64,000 nucleotides of DNA from Glandiceps talaboti. Lineage: Eukaryota; Hemichordata; Enteropneusta; Spengelidae. Positions within the stretch are counted from its first letter, which is position 1; each line of letters starts with the position of its first letter. Location: positions 13,816,751-13,880,750 of the forward strand of contig NC_135554.1 of the NCBI RefSeq assembly GCF_964340395.1, read 5' to 3'. This document shows positions 13,691-26,042 of the stretch, piece after piece. A program made the position numbers and the translations under genes. The notes beneath the pieces are model-generated. The model was not told where the DNA came from, did not search any database, and saw only the letters and a list, made by a program, of their open reading frames with translations.

Positions 13691-15579
13691 AGTACTGTTT
13701 TGGCCTGATTACCCTACGTTTGAAACGTCACCATTGATTGGCTAAGGAGATACTTATAACTTGAAAAACAGTCTATCAGTCACGTAGTGATGTACGTGAC
13801 CATGTTTGACCACAAATTGTCGGAAATGTGAACAATGTTGTCTGGTAACCTTATCTAGTCGGGAATTTGTTACAAAATGTATCAAATACTTAACAAGTAC
13901 TTGGAATGTCTCGGATCAGTTCAAGGCTCAGATAAAGTTGTTATTGACATCGACATGTTTTATGAGCTCAAGCATACGTGTAAGCTGGTATTTATTTTCC
14001 TACTTTTTCTACGTATACCTGTTGTTCAAATATTTGGGTTTTTTTCCGTAATATAAAAATGTATATAAACACACACAAACTAGTTTTATTTTTTCACAAA
14101 TTCAAGGCACCAGACTTTGACAGGAATCCAACATGACGATACAGAGCTTACGTTCACCAAACCGAACCTCGCCATTTATTTTTACGAGTACTTTACATGC
14201 CAAAATACAAAAATAAAAATACGTATATTGTAAGAAAATTGTTTTATAAAACGATGCATTTTGTTGAGTGTGCCATCTCACCTTATCACTTACACTGTCG
14301 CCCGTGAATGTTCTTGTTAAAATATGATGGGGATGGTAGCAGTGATGATAATCTTTTACAAGCAACCAGATCAGGCAGAGTATACACAACATGGAAAGCA
14401 CATTTTAGATACTAACTAACTAGATTGTGTAAGATTATAAGAGAAAGGTAACTAGCCAGTCTTTTATTGTTTGTCACTTTATATGTACAAATATTGCTTT
14501 CTAATACAGAGTAAAAATCATTTAATTTGTATGTATACATATAATGGAAATATTGATTAACGGTCAGTATATGCAGCTGTCATGGGGAGGGTCACTTTTT
14601 ACACATGGAGAATGGGGAGGGTCACTTTTTACAAATGGAGAATGGGGGGGGTCATGTTTTACTTAACAGACCATGTGTGATTTCCTCCACCCCCTGTAAA
14701 TACTGGAGGCTCCCTTATTTTATTCCTTAAAAAACAGTTACGATGGCTTGTTAGTGATATTGGGTGATTTTGCGACATTTTCGCTCGTGAACTTGTCGGT
14801 TGATTTTCAAAGTCCAAAACTGAAAATGTGTAAAATGGAAAATCAAAAAGAAATAAAGTGAAAATGTAGGAAATTCAAAATGGATGGAAAATAATTTTAG
14901 TGGTGTATTCCGATTTTCTTTTGTTCCCTCAAAAATATTATGGATGTCCAACTTCGAAATAAACAACAAGGTCAAAGAAATTGCTACAAGTTGTGTCCTT
15001 TTCGAAAAATATTCAACTGCTTTATTTTGAACATAGACGTTGGAGACTGAACATAACTTATACTTACTGCTTGGAAGCAGGACTTTAAATTGTAAAAAAA
15101 AAATTAAAAATGTCTGGCGATTCGACGACAATAAAAAAATACGTCCTCAAATCATGAACACGTGATCAATACTGTTAATTAATTCGAAATTATCTCGTCA
15201 TACTCTAGCTCTCAAAACAGACCACGAGCTGTATATCTTATAAGTTCAGAACACTTTGGAATTTTTCATACTGGTGAGATCTTACAAAGTAACAGTGCTC
15301 ATAAATGACTATATGTTTACATGTTATCATTTTGGTGATATGTTTGTTAATTTTACATAGCGAGCTTTCGTGTCAGCCTTTTCATAAGAGAGGCTGTATT
15401 TTAGCCTACATTGCCAAAATTGTCTAATTTAACCCCAAATTTCGAAACAAGATAATTTAAATCGTAGATGTGTAAACTTCCTGTACTTTGGAAAGCATTA
15501 TGTAGCCTTATACCAACCCTGACAATATACGCCTGCACAATGATTATGTAATTCAATGTAAGCTACACACACACACATC
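13691..15579. other. No gene recognised; short 32-bp tandem repeat
   Basis: A 32-bp G-rich unit (GGGGAGGGTCACTTTTTACA then ATGGAGAAT) is repeated about 2.5 times at 14584-14660. The rest is AT-rich. The 126-codon minus frame at 14751-15131 is Phe-, Ile- and Lys-rich without motifs and is not considered a gene. Confidence 0.6.
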
Positions 15580-15624
15580 CGAAGAACGGAACCTGTTACA
15601 AACAGGGAAAGTAAACAGATGGAG

Positions 15625-15745
15625 GCGATCAGGATAACGTAAACATGTACCACGAAGGTCAATTCAGGCAAAATAACGAAGGTAAAATAGCAATGAACGA
15701 TTAGCCAACATCTACATAGGATTTCAATCAGATTGGGCACGCCGG
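15625..15745 (+). repeat. Dispersed repeat with TTTCAATCAGATT terminus
   Basis: About 110 bp are near-identical to 32125-32240. Shared blocks are ACGTAAACATGTACCA, GAAGGTCAATTCA, GGCAAAATAACGAAGGTAAA and ATAGCAATG. It ends with ATTTCAATCAGATTGGGCAC, the terminus shared with other repeats in the window, and a short palindrome GGCACGCCGGTGTGCC follows. Confidence 0.75.
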
Positions 15746-15969
15746 TGTGCCGCGGGTATACATGGTATCACTCGGAACCCTGGGATGTAGATGACAGGTA
15801 CAACCCACCATAGCTAGAAACAATCACTCCTCAAATTGTTTTAGTCAGATAGGTCAAGTTCCCGTTGATTAGTGTCACAGTGCGTATTGGTATGTTTAGA
15901 TAATTTGACCATGACCCGTACGTGCTACTCGCACATTGCACCCCTTGGCTGCTTATGCTTATAGTATTG

Positions 15970-16340
15970 GAGTCATGATGGGTGAATGGTTAGCATGACT
16001 GGCTTGGAATCTATATGTACAGGTTGCAGGTTCGAGCCCTGTCGCTGCCTGCTGTTTGTTTCTGAGTGGCTAAAGTCCTTGGGCAAGATTTGAACCACGA
16101 CTGTGCTTCAGTCAACCCAACTGTATAATTGGGGACCTGGTAGGATGTAGGTTGCAATGTGAAGGGTTTAATCCTATGCGCTGAAATGGCTGCAATGGAT
16201 TGTATGCTCCCCGGGGAGTTGAGGAAGACTAAAGGGCCGTTGTGCCGTTCTGATCCGTGCCAGGGGTAATAATTGTAAAGCGCTTTGACTGAGCACGGTG
16301 TGGGAAAGCGCTATATAAGAACCGAACATTATTATTATTG
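15970..16340 (+). mobile_element. Full-length tRNA-derived SINE
   Basis: The head resembles a tRNA with RNA polymerase III promoter boxes: an A box at 15987-16002 (TGGTTAGCATGACTGG) and a B box at 16029-16039 (GGTTCGAGCCC). A central body follows, containing GTATAATTGGGGACCTGGTA, then a tail with GTAAAGCGCTTTGA and GCGCTATATAAG, ending in ATT repeats. Head, body, tail and trinucleotide end are the standard SINE layout, and the GCGCTATATAA-type tail is widespread in animal SINEs. Truncated copies lie at 63003-63275 (plus) and 23759-23912 (minus). The 5' boundary is approximate and target-site duplications are not clear. Confidence 0.9.
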
Positions 16341-17068
16341 TATGCGTACGTACGCCTATAACACTAACTGTGGACGTACGGTATTGGTAACAGCATGCAG
16401 CAAAGCATAATATTGACGACGTTCACTGGTTCAGTGATCTTCAGGTAATGTTTTGTATTTCGAAGAACTTGCCTTGAAGTAATTACGTGACATTGTACTG
16501 GTTATTACTTCTGAAGTGGCAGAAGAGTAAACCAATGAAAGTTGTTTACCACACACGATAGCTTGTTTACGTACGACAAGGTCATCTATCGGGTCGGGTC
16601 AAACTAGAACCGTATCCTGGAATGACCTGATTGTTTACTCGGTAGTATCATTGCGCGTAAAAAAAAAAGACGTTGGATACAGAAGAAATCACTTTTTTCT
16701 TGATCGTGATTTCGAGGCGGTTCTCCAATTTCTTCATATATTTTATGGCGTCAAGTTTTTCATTATCAATAGTGTCGATTCTTGTTTGTATTGATTGCGA
16801 TGTGTGCAACAGCGAATTGATCTGACAACGCGTACGCTGTGAATGTCAGAAACGCTTAAATAATTTGCATATTCTGACGATATGAGTACAACTACAAGGA
16901 ACTCAGCAAAACAGACGTACCAGTTGTATTTAAGAAGTCACGTAGGTATAACACCGGTTACGGTCAAAATATAGATTTTAGTGCCTTTTCAGAGATTCTT
17001 CTGCCTCTAATGGGACAGAGATACATACGCAGCACTGGATTTACGACAGACGTATCGTATCTGTGCCA
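16341..17068. other. No gene recognised; possible 5' region of next exon
   Basis: Moderately CpG-containing sequence upstream of the candidate first exon at 17069. No clear TATA box or initiator could be assigned. Confidence 0.4.
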
Positions 17069-17325
17069 ATGTTTGATCGAAAGACAACGCTAGATGACGG
17101 GAGAGATGCCAGTGGCAGTATGGAGGATGTTGATAAACCAACTTGTCGTATCCACGGACCCATACCTAGTGGGTCAAGGCGAAGGTCCTATACAGTAAAT
17201 GAAGCTCACATTGAAGAGCAAAAGCGTTGGGCTGAAGTTAGGGCAAGGAGAAATGTGGCATCTTATAATAAAAGCCATTCGAAATCAGAATCGAGCGTAA
17301 ATTCATGGCTGCCAAACGTTTTTAG
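17069..17325 (+). CDS. Candidate first coding exon of an unidentified gene
   Basis: The ATG at 17069 opens 85 codons that end at a strong consensus donor (AG|GTAAGT at 17324-17331), leaving two bases of a split codon (phase 2). The product is hydrophilic and Arg/Ser-rich, with no stops or low-complexity runs. Notable parts are CRIHGPIPSGSRRRSYTV, a probable helix HIEEQKRWAEVRARRN, and a Ser-rich segment ending WLPNVF. No domain is recognised and there is no signal peptide or membrane segment. The phase does not match any exon of the PP2C-like gene 14 kb downstream, so it is unlikely to be that gene's alternative first exon. No continuing exon was found in the window. It could be a chance ORF beside a chance donor, but its composition is more protein-like than other frames nearby. 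Confidence 0.4.
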
Positions 17326-18282
17326 GTAAGTTTTGTCGTTTTGTATGTTTACCCGGAAATTAAGAGTGTTTCGATTAAATACAACTGAAACCGGAAAACT
17401 GGCTCGGCACAAATCTTACTAAATATTGTTACATTTTATTGTATGTTTAAAATTTCTACCCACCTTCCTTTGACATGACTGTTTACAATATGTTACTTAT
17501 AAACACTACATTCCCCAAATCGCGTTAATCGTGGTACTAGTAATTCTCGCACCAGGGTAATATTTGACCATAGCACAAGCGAGGAGACGACTAATATGTA
17601 GACCTGGCTTCCAAATTGCGTGGCAATCGATATTGTGAACTATACAACATTGTCGTTCATGGACAGAATTTATTGTAATTTTGGTTTCGTTTTTCTTTAT
17701 ATGTCGTTTACATCTACGCCTACACACTGACTGCAACTGGAACGTTTTTGTTTTTTTAGAAGTAATGACATCAATAATCGTGATATCATACGCCCTGATC
17801 AGTATTGAATCACCTGCGGGTAAACATATTAATGTGACCATACATGTAATGTGGTATAATGAATCCAATTCAAATTCATTCTTGAGTCCGCAGACAGGAA
17901 ATAAGTGCCCCAAATTACACAGTCACGATTTCAATCCGTTACCGTAATACTTACTACTAAAATCGACCTCTAACTTAACACACACAATGTCCAATTACGT
18001 ATTTTAACTAATTTCAGTCGTTTGTTGTCTGATGGAAAAAAAAATATTACCCCACTTACATTACAGCTTGTAATAAGCTTACGCAAACTTGAACGACAGG
18101 TCGAGGTGGCCCACTTCTTCAAGTTGTTGTACATTGCATAATACCGATACTTCAGTCACTCTGTAAACACCACATTGTGTATATTTAAAGACTGGAACTT
18201 GGACGAAAGTACGACAGGACTGAGGGCGAGGCTAGCTGGCCAACTTGTTGTTTAACCTCTACACACTTTACTCTGTAAATAC

Positions 18283-18285
<3 letters not shown>
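17326..18285. other. No gene recognised
   Basis: AT-rich. The 135-codon minus frame at 17506-17913 shows no recognisable domain, and its plus-strand complement is also open for 88 codons. Confidence 0.5.
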
Positions 18286-18378
<93 letters not shown>

Positions 18379-18410
18379 CACTCACATATATATATATATA
18401 CATGCACACA

Positions 18411-18441
<31 letters not shown>

Positions 18442-18460
18442 TACATACACACACATACAT

Positions 18461-18502
<42 letters not shown>
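18286..18502. repeat. Compound (AT)n-(CA)n-(CATA)n
   Basis: About 90 bp of alternating AT (18286-18376), a short AT/AC patch, then CA and CATA repeats to 18502. The AT tract is self-complementary. Confidence 0.97.
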
Positions 18503-18504
<2 letters not shown>

Positions 18505-19744
18505 TAAACGTGCAGTGTACTTGACAGTACCAATATCGACATTTTCGTTCACATTTTTTGTTGTAACTGTAAGCTTACAAAATTCTTGTCCGTTGTGATG
18601 TATTTAAAGTTTAACATGGTTTTGGGTGGGAAATATTGTTTCATTTGAAGTTCTTTGGGGTAGTGTATGTGAGTCATGTATATATAGAGATTTGCGGAGT
18701 TTTTTTCTCTCATTATATTGAGGCACGTTAACGCCCACTACACCCTAACATTTTGACATATGTCTACCCCGTCTATGCTGTCAAGCCAGTATGTCGAGTC
18801 AGATAGGCTAGTCTCTGGGTTCAATAAGAATGTTCTATCGTAATCCTATTTCATTTCCCAACAACCAGGTCACACATAGTCCAATAGCATTCGTGTAGTC
18901 GCTGTCGTAGCGAATATAGTACCTACACTATTCCACACGTTGTTTAGGCCACAGTCAGAAAACACACTTTTTTTTAGTTATTTCTTTTATTTTATTCACC
19001 AGATTTACTTGCAATGATCAAAACATAATAAACTGTACCGCCTAAGGGCTCTGTGCTTTGTAGTTGGCTGGTGCTGATTTGACTCAACTTTACTACAAGA
19101 GTGTAAAGTGTGGGTTATAAACTGCCCCATTACTCCAAGGTTAAAAATCGCAACGCATGGTGCTTTGGTATCTTACATAACGGACTGGCATTCAGAATTG
19201 AAATCCCAGGTGACATCATCAGTAAATCTGTGGAATCGTCGCTCTCTCCAACGTCTATGAACCACAAGACTTACATTACGAACATTCTTTTGTTCTGGAA
19301 CAACTTTTTCTAAAACTCTGATGAAAAACTGGTGTTTTTCACACCTAAATTTAGATCCTAATCCATCGAAACTGGGCCGTTGTAAACTTGTGACAACTTT
19401 TGTGTTAGTGAATGATCATTATAAGCGGTTTCTGACGTCCGTAGCTTTTATAGTATCCAAATTTATTAGCATGCACGTGAGTGGTGTTATAGCAAGCGAA
19501 TTTTGCTATAACATCCGATCATGATGACGTAAATGTGTTAAGCTTACTATTGAAGTAAACAAGTACAGACACCTTGGCATTATGTCAGAAGGAGTTAAAT
19601 CTAGTGAAAATGACATAATGATTTATTCTGGCAGAGTATTGTAACCAAATTGTTCTTGATTAGCAACGCGTTTCAAGTCTGCGTAGGACAAGTCTTTGAA
19701 AGTGGATGATCACCAGCACTGTGGATAGGCATATATACAGTCAG
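18503..19744. other. No gene recognised
   Basis: AT-rich unique sequence. Short frames at 19110-19313 and 19321-19524 have no supporting features. Confidence 0.55.
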
Positions 19745-19830
19745 ACTTGATTTTAAAATGTGTAAACGCCCATTTCGAATAAGGATGAAAATCTAGATGT
19801 GACAAACGGTTGTTTGACGGAGTTTATACA
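19745..19830 (-). repeat. Dispersed repeat, minus-strand copy
   Basis: On the minus strand it reads ACATCTAGATTTTCATCC then CGAAATGGGCG, matching the order of blocks at 11745-11840. It is diverged, with uncertain ends. Confidence 0.4.
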
Positions 19831-19921
19831 TAAAGTTGGTGCAGAACAAAAGCATAACCCTATATAGTCCTCATTGCTACACATGATATGTGGTGTGATG
19901 TGGTGTGATTGAACACGTAAC

Positions 19922-19955
19922 CACAGATAACTAACACGTGTGTTAGTTATCTGTG
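19922..19955. repeat. Perfect 34-bp palindrome
   Basis: Arms of 16 bp (CACAGATAACTAACAC and its exact complement) are separated by two bases. It can form a hairpin or cruciform. No gene is near enough to suggest a terminator role. Confidence 0.9.
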
Positions 19956-21065
19956 ACGTAGCACAGTACATCCTTTTCAGTAACACCTAGATTCCCAATT
20001 ATTTTACTTCGTTCATCCCAGGAAAATATGAGTAACATAAGGAGCCTTGCCAGAACGAGGCGATGGCGAGTAGTGACAAGACCCTTACGTCACGAGTATT
20101 TTCCGACAAATGTATTGGAGAGTAATAATATACCTTAATCCCAATTTTAGAAAAAAAATGGAGAAATTATTGCAATTTTGAACGTTTTTGACTCATATTT
20201 TGAGCAGCACAGATCCTATGACGTAGACGGGTGTTTTAGTGACGTAGAAAGAACTTGGTATATATCCCGCAATTTTTGTTCAAACGCGTACAACTTAGCT
20301 TGCGCATGGTATATGATAACACTTGATATTGCTGATTTCTTTCAACGTTCCGGAGATATGATACAGCGATTCAAAGATGGCGACAATTTACCACGCCCAA
20401 CAGTGGGTGTTTTGTACTCAAATACTGTCTCCTAAGAGTACACACAGACATAATAAGTATATTTTTGCTGCGTTGTTTGCATTGCTAAGAATAACGCTAG
20501 CAAAACAGATAAAAACTTAACTTACTTTATGTAAAGGCTCAGACACAATATCAATAGAGTAAAACCAACAAACTTGAACGTTAAATATTTCAAGCTCACT
20601 TGTACTCACATAGAGTATTTACATAACAAGTTATCACCACTTGACTTTGTGTAAATTACTGCTGCTTGCTTGGTGGTGACCGACACCTGTCAGTTTGAAT
20701 CGATGGAGAATTGGTCTCTGCAAAGTATTGGGAACACTGAAATAAAAAAATACCATTCTACGTAATTTTCGTGACTAAAAAAATCCACTTGGAAAGTTGA
20801 CAGTAATGGTATAACTTGTTATACAGACAACCGTCGTACGTGAATTACTGTACATCAATTACTGTAACGGTCATAAGATAGATTTTGGTAAATTATACGA
20901 GATTCTACTACATGACATGTCTCCGAGTGGGACAGACCATGGAGGTGGGACAGACATACCTACAAAAGACCAGAATTTAGTCGTTGGCTTTCGAATCTGG
21001 CGATCATTTCTAATATAAGTTGGCATAGATCATGTCAGATTCAAAACCAACGGATGGTCTCTAGA

Positions 21066-21066
<1 letters not shown>
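19956..21066. other. No gene recognised
   Basis: AT-rich. It contains an AAAGATGGCGAC motif at about 20374 resembling a YY1-type core-promoter site, but no convincing exon follows it. Confidence 0.5.

Positions 21067-21122
<56 letters not shown>
21067..21122. repeat. (CA)n microsatellite
   Basis: About 27 uninterrupted CA units followed by a short (TA)n. Confidence 0.97.
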
Positions 21123-21126
<4 letters not shown>

Positions 21127-22080
21127 TATATATATTTAATTATTACATATACTGTGATGGCCTCAGAACAGTATTGTTATCAAAGCTGTGTTGGTTGTTT
21201 CTTCGTCTTTCTTTTTAAAATGCGACATATACTCAGATGCACACACAGAATTGTACAAATTTCGATTCAAGTGTTCAGGATTACATGCCAGGACTATCAA
21301 TGTGCCGACTCTCTCAGACAGTCCACAGTCTATTATCCCCAGAGTCACCCAGAAATGCATGTCACATGTTGGCTTATTGTGAGTAACTGTGCGAGATATT
21401 ATTACACGGTTGGTCTTTTGGACCTCAGGGCACTATATAATTTCTATAGTCGGGTCTGAGGTTGGACAAAGAACTTTTATTGTAAAGATATACACTGTAC
21501 ATTTGTATATTTCCAGAAAATTGTGTTTATTTCAATGTCAGATTCGGACAACGCCCACAACTTGAAGGACCTGACCAACTTCGACACTTTGACACTGAGG
21601 CGTTCGTCTAATATCATCCAGACGGAATGCCAGCAGTTTTCATAATGTCTGAATGTCACAGTCCCTGGCTTATTTCAGATAACCGGTCTAGACAGAAAAG
21701 TTATAGAATTCTATTATCACGTTCCCTCCCTGTCGCTTTTAGGACCAAAACCTAGTCGGGTCAGAACCACATACACCTTACAAATCACTACGCATGCGTT
21801 AACGTTGTTTTGTCGAATAAGAGTCCAACATAAACACTTCGTGATGGATTCACGTGTATAATGAGTATTAAGAAAAAACCGTATCCAGTTTCGTTGACAA
21901 CACTATGCATTGAACGAAGTTGAAAACGATCATTGTCTATGTATGCGAAGTCCCCCAATCGGTAATCAACCGTTTACAAAATCCATCTTGCGAAGTCAGA
22001 ACGAAGTGAATCGTGGTTTCTTCATGTTTTACAATTACGTGCATCACATTGAAAACGGACAAGACCCAATGTATGTTGAC
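21123..22080. other. No gene recognised
   Basis: Several overlapping frames of 60-101 codons on both strands, none with domain-like features. No RNA gene was seen. Confidence 0.5.
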
Positions 22081-22081
22081 G

Positions 22082-22133
<52 letters not shown>

Positions 22134-22134
22134 A

Positions 22135-22196
<62 letters not shown>
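22081..22196. repeat. (GATT)n microsatellite
   Basis: About 29 GATT units with one AATT interruption. Confidence 0.97.
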
Positions 22197-22446
22197 ACTA
22201 TTGGTGTTTTCTGTATAATAAAGTGTTATATTAATGATCATTGAAAATAAACGCGATGCCAAGTTCCAAACAGATCTATTATTCTGAATCTGAGTGGTTT
22301 GAAGCGCTTGTTTCTTCTTTTTGTCGTCAGTACACTGTAGCAATAACAGCTGTCATTATTATTCAATGTTCTCGTATTTATTTAGAGACAGACTCAGGAA
22401 GGCAAAGTCACAAGAATTAGCATCCAAAAATGAACACAAGTACACT

Positions 22447-22595
22447 TAGCAACCAAGACTACGCCCTTATCAACAGCCAAACAGACATGTCTTTTTCAGT
22501 GATATCAAGAGTGACAGATTATCGAGGGAATGAGCCTTTCAAAATGATGTGTCTAGCAACCAAGACTACGGCCATAACAACAGCCAAAGTGACAT
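22447..22595 (+). repeat. 42-bp direct repeat pair
   Basis: 22447-22488 and 22554-22595 match at 37 of 42 positions and share TAGCAACCAAGACTACG and CAACAGCCAAA. The copies are 107 bp apart start to start. Confidence 0.85.
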
Positions 22596-23758
22596 TATTA
22601 ACAGTGAACAATTAGCGAAAAAATCGGTTTAGTATGCGTATTTAGAGTCGGAAAATTCCTATTCGGAAGTGTTTTTGTGATGATTTCATTCGCCCCCGGC
22701 AATGTTTGTTTCCAAATCAGCACACAGTTTTATTTTTATAGATTTATTGGCTACAACGTTGACATCTCCACGTGAAAGTTCTCCAGAGTTTTTGCAAATT
22801 AGCACGATTCTCTTTTACTTTGAAGAAGAAATAACATTTTGTCAACTAACAGATCATCGTCACCTGAGCTAACCAGTCGTTATAGAGACATCACGTTTAG
22901 TGGGAGTGTGTTAGATAGCCCGATCAGCGATGGCAAGACTATGTTATTTACATATGACCCAATGATCTTCTGATCCCTGCCCGCATGATGTTTTAAAAGC
23001 GAAACGTAATCCGATATGGTAAAGTATAAAACATACAGTGGAATAGGTTCACAGATAACATAGATAAGCTATACTGGCAAAGGCCGTAAAGGGGCAGACA
23101 CCCCTGCGTCATGACGTCACCAGACAGAAAAGCATGGGCTGTTTACGAAAGTTAAACCAACTCGCGTCTGTGCGTGCTCAACAATGATTGTGTGTGTTTT
23201 GATCGAAAGTGGTCTGAAGGTGATAAACACATTCGTATATGGGGTGTCTTATTTATCACCGCTCAAGTATATTTATTTGTTATAGAACATAACAAAATGG
23301 AGCTCGAGACCAAATGAGGTTCGTTATTATTACTGAGTAAGGCCTATACAACTTGTGTGGTTCCGATTCCACCATGTGTAGAATAGGTCGGGTACATATA
23401 TATATATTTTTTCATGTGGGAGTGTCTAGTTCAGGTAGTATGTATTTCGTTGTTTTCCTTATGGTCTCTGTGTTATTGTTTTCTTCCCATCAGATGTATA
23501 GCCATTACAGATTTTTGTTGTCAATGTCTTTTGAGTCAAGTTGATGTCAGTTTCCGCATCCACTATTTCTGGCGAGACTTTCGCGATTTGGTATTTTTTC
23601 TCGATTATGTAAAAAAAAAAAGAAGTTTAGAGTCGACAACCAAACATTTTTTAGGCCTAAGAAGTATGATCTTACTATATACATTAAATAATCATCTTCC
23701 ATAATGTACTTCATAATCATAGCACTGTACAGATACTAGTATTACCCTATAACGTCAT
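22596..23758. other. No gene; possible diverged MITE copy
   Basis: 23350-23640 carries, in order, TGTGGTTCCGATTCC, a CACTATTTCTGGCGAGACTTT block and AAGTTTAGAGT. These weakly parallel the TIR element at 13391-13690. Similarity is patchy and the assignment is tentative. Confidence 0.35.
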
Positions 23759-23912
23759 CCACTCTTTGGGGAGCATGCAATCAATTGCAACCTCTGTAAC
23801 GTTAGTGCATAGGATGAAGGCATTTACAGCTTTATCCTACCAAGTGCCCACAGTTATACAGCTGAGTTGGCTAGGGCACAATCATGATTCAAATCGTACC
23901 TAAGGACTTTAA
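23759..23912 (-). mobile_element. SINE fragment (body only)
   Basis: The minus strand matches the body of the SINE at 15970-16340, from AAAGTCCTT through a GCTGTATAACT-type block and TTGGTAGGAT to GCATGCTCCCC. Both the tRNA-like head and the ATT tail are missing. Confidence 0.8.
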
Positions 23913-26042
23913 TAATAGTCATACAGAAATAAACGGCAGTGCAGAGGATCGGGCCAGTAACGTGCAGCCGACCACTCTATTAACACCAAACCTTCGACCA
24001 TCACGACTGAACATTGAACAGAATGATATACGTGATATTACAGGTCTGTTTAAAAAAAATGATCGAATAATGTCTCAAGATCCCTATCAGATTTTATCAA
24101 ATTTAAAAGTCCAAAACACCCTAATAAGTCACATCGGAATTGTCATATCTTATCAAGATTCAAGATATTTATCACGTTTTGCACGTGGCATTTTGGACAG
24201 ATTTCTTGATAAGGTCGTTTAAGAAATACAAGCTATATATGCAAACATGGAAAGAAGTAACCATGGAAGTGTCATTGTACATGCACAATAACGAAATTTG
24301 TACTGATGTACGTCGTTTCTATTTGGTATGTAAGTTGCGCTCCCTTTTTAGGTTACACAAAGATGGTGATCCAAAGCTCAGTCTGTGTGTGTACGGTACA
24401 GTAACTATGAAGTAATTATAAAGTATGCATGGCCCAGTGAGAGCCCAATATCAATGAGGTCATGTCACTGTTGGCGACACTGTAAATGGTAGACTTGTCA
24501 GTTGTTCTTTGATAAAGCACATTTGTCAGAAACACGGTCGTATCACTTCTATTTTGGGCTGAGTATATAAACAGAACCCTTGGTCTGGGGGAGAAAATCT
24601 CATCCTTAACCTAGGTGTATGCCTACTAGATTTCACTCGTCTCCAACCCCCCACCCCCCATTATGAAATATAAATGTTTTCAGACACAGTATAGAGATAT
24701 CTAAATGGTAGGCACAACCCACTTTTTCAAAAAGCTTATATCTGGGGAGAGTTTACAATGGTTAGACTGTAATTCTAATATAACTATCTTTTCATCAATT
24801 TCGGTATACGAAAAAACTTGTCCATAACATTACTACATTCATATACAAAATACAACTTTTAATACAAATAATCTACCTCTTCTCTTAAAAGAGAAATGCA
24901 GCTAGCCTTTGCAAGGGTGTTTTCATTGTAAGCATGCATTATTTTCTATAAACTTGTTATTAGACGGAGAAGGATACAAATTACCAAGATACTGGTTGAA
25001 AAAAGTCCAAAGGGCATGCATGGAATTCATTCTCTACCTCTCCATTGAAGTTCACCAAAGATACGATCTTGTGTTTGAAGACTAACACTTTTCTACCAGC
25101 TTCGATTTTCAAACAGCACCTAGAATGTTCAACTATTTTTCGATGTTTACCAAATTTCACAGCAAACAGAGACTTTTCTGGTTGTACACTGTATTTGGTT
25201 ACATGAGCATATGATAACACTCTCTTATGTTTTGATGCAAAATTCCTTTCCGTCTTACAAAATGTTTAAACATACTGTACAGTAACAAGAAGCAAAATAC
25301 CAATTAAGTTTATGCCCCGGCTTCAGTCTAGCCAAGTCTTTCAGTTCACCTTCCGAGCATAGGGGCCAAGGACCCAGCGTCGCTTGTAAATGTTGTGTTA
25401 CATACATGGTTAAGCTTATCATTCGGAATGTTTCAAGTGAATCAAGGTATATACTTGTTTTCGATTTCTGGTGACGGTTGTCCTTGAGTCCGCACTGGTT
25501 TGCATTGGTTTTTGTAGCATTCCATGTATGTTTTTACTAGTGATATAAACAAAGTGACATAGCCCAGAGACAAATTGCATACCCAAGGTCTCAAAGTTCA
25601 GGGCTAGCTGTCGTAAAAAAAATATATTTGCATATGTAGAGAAAGTAGTTCGGCTTTGTTCTCGACGTGACCTTTATACACTTGCACGTACGTACCTGCG
25701 CATGTGAGAAAATGTGTTGTACATATAAATATATACGCTCGAGGCACAAATTTCTATTATAAACTAGTGGGCGAATTATAGTCTGACAGGTAACTTAGTA
25801 AGACGCCTTGAGTCAGAGATTTGTCATGGATTGAGTGACAATGCACATGATTCATATTCTCCTCTGAAGAATTGAAAGGAGTATGATTCAATGCACACTG
25901 AAAATAACAATATAACATGTAACCAGACCTTTTTTGGCAAGCTTTGATGCGTACATTACTGACCAAAAAAGTGCATCGATATAATCCGAAGCGGACGTAA
26001 CGTATAAGTTTACAGTACATCCTTATCAGGCAAAAAAAATAT
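23913..26042. other. No gene recognised
   Basis: AT-rich intergenic sequence with a short C-rich run near 24644-24658. The 112-codon frame starting at 23884 begins inside the SINE fragment and is not credible as a gene. Confidence 0.55.

Noticed and set aside
14751-15131. 126-codon minus-strand frame
   Set aside because: Composition is that of AT-rich non-coding DNA, with no recognisable motif.
17506-17913. 135-codon minus-strand frame
   Set aside because: No domain, signal peptide or splice support; the opposite strand is also open, which suggests chance.
20372-20515. AAAGATGGCGAC motif followed by a 47-codon frame
   Set aside because: It resembles a YY1-type promoter site, but the frame has no protein-like features or splice site.
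23884-24222. 112-codon plus-strand frame
   Set aside because: It starts inside a SINE fragment and has no similarity I recognise.
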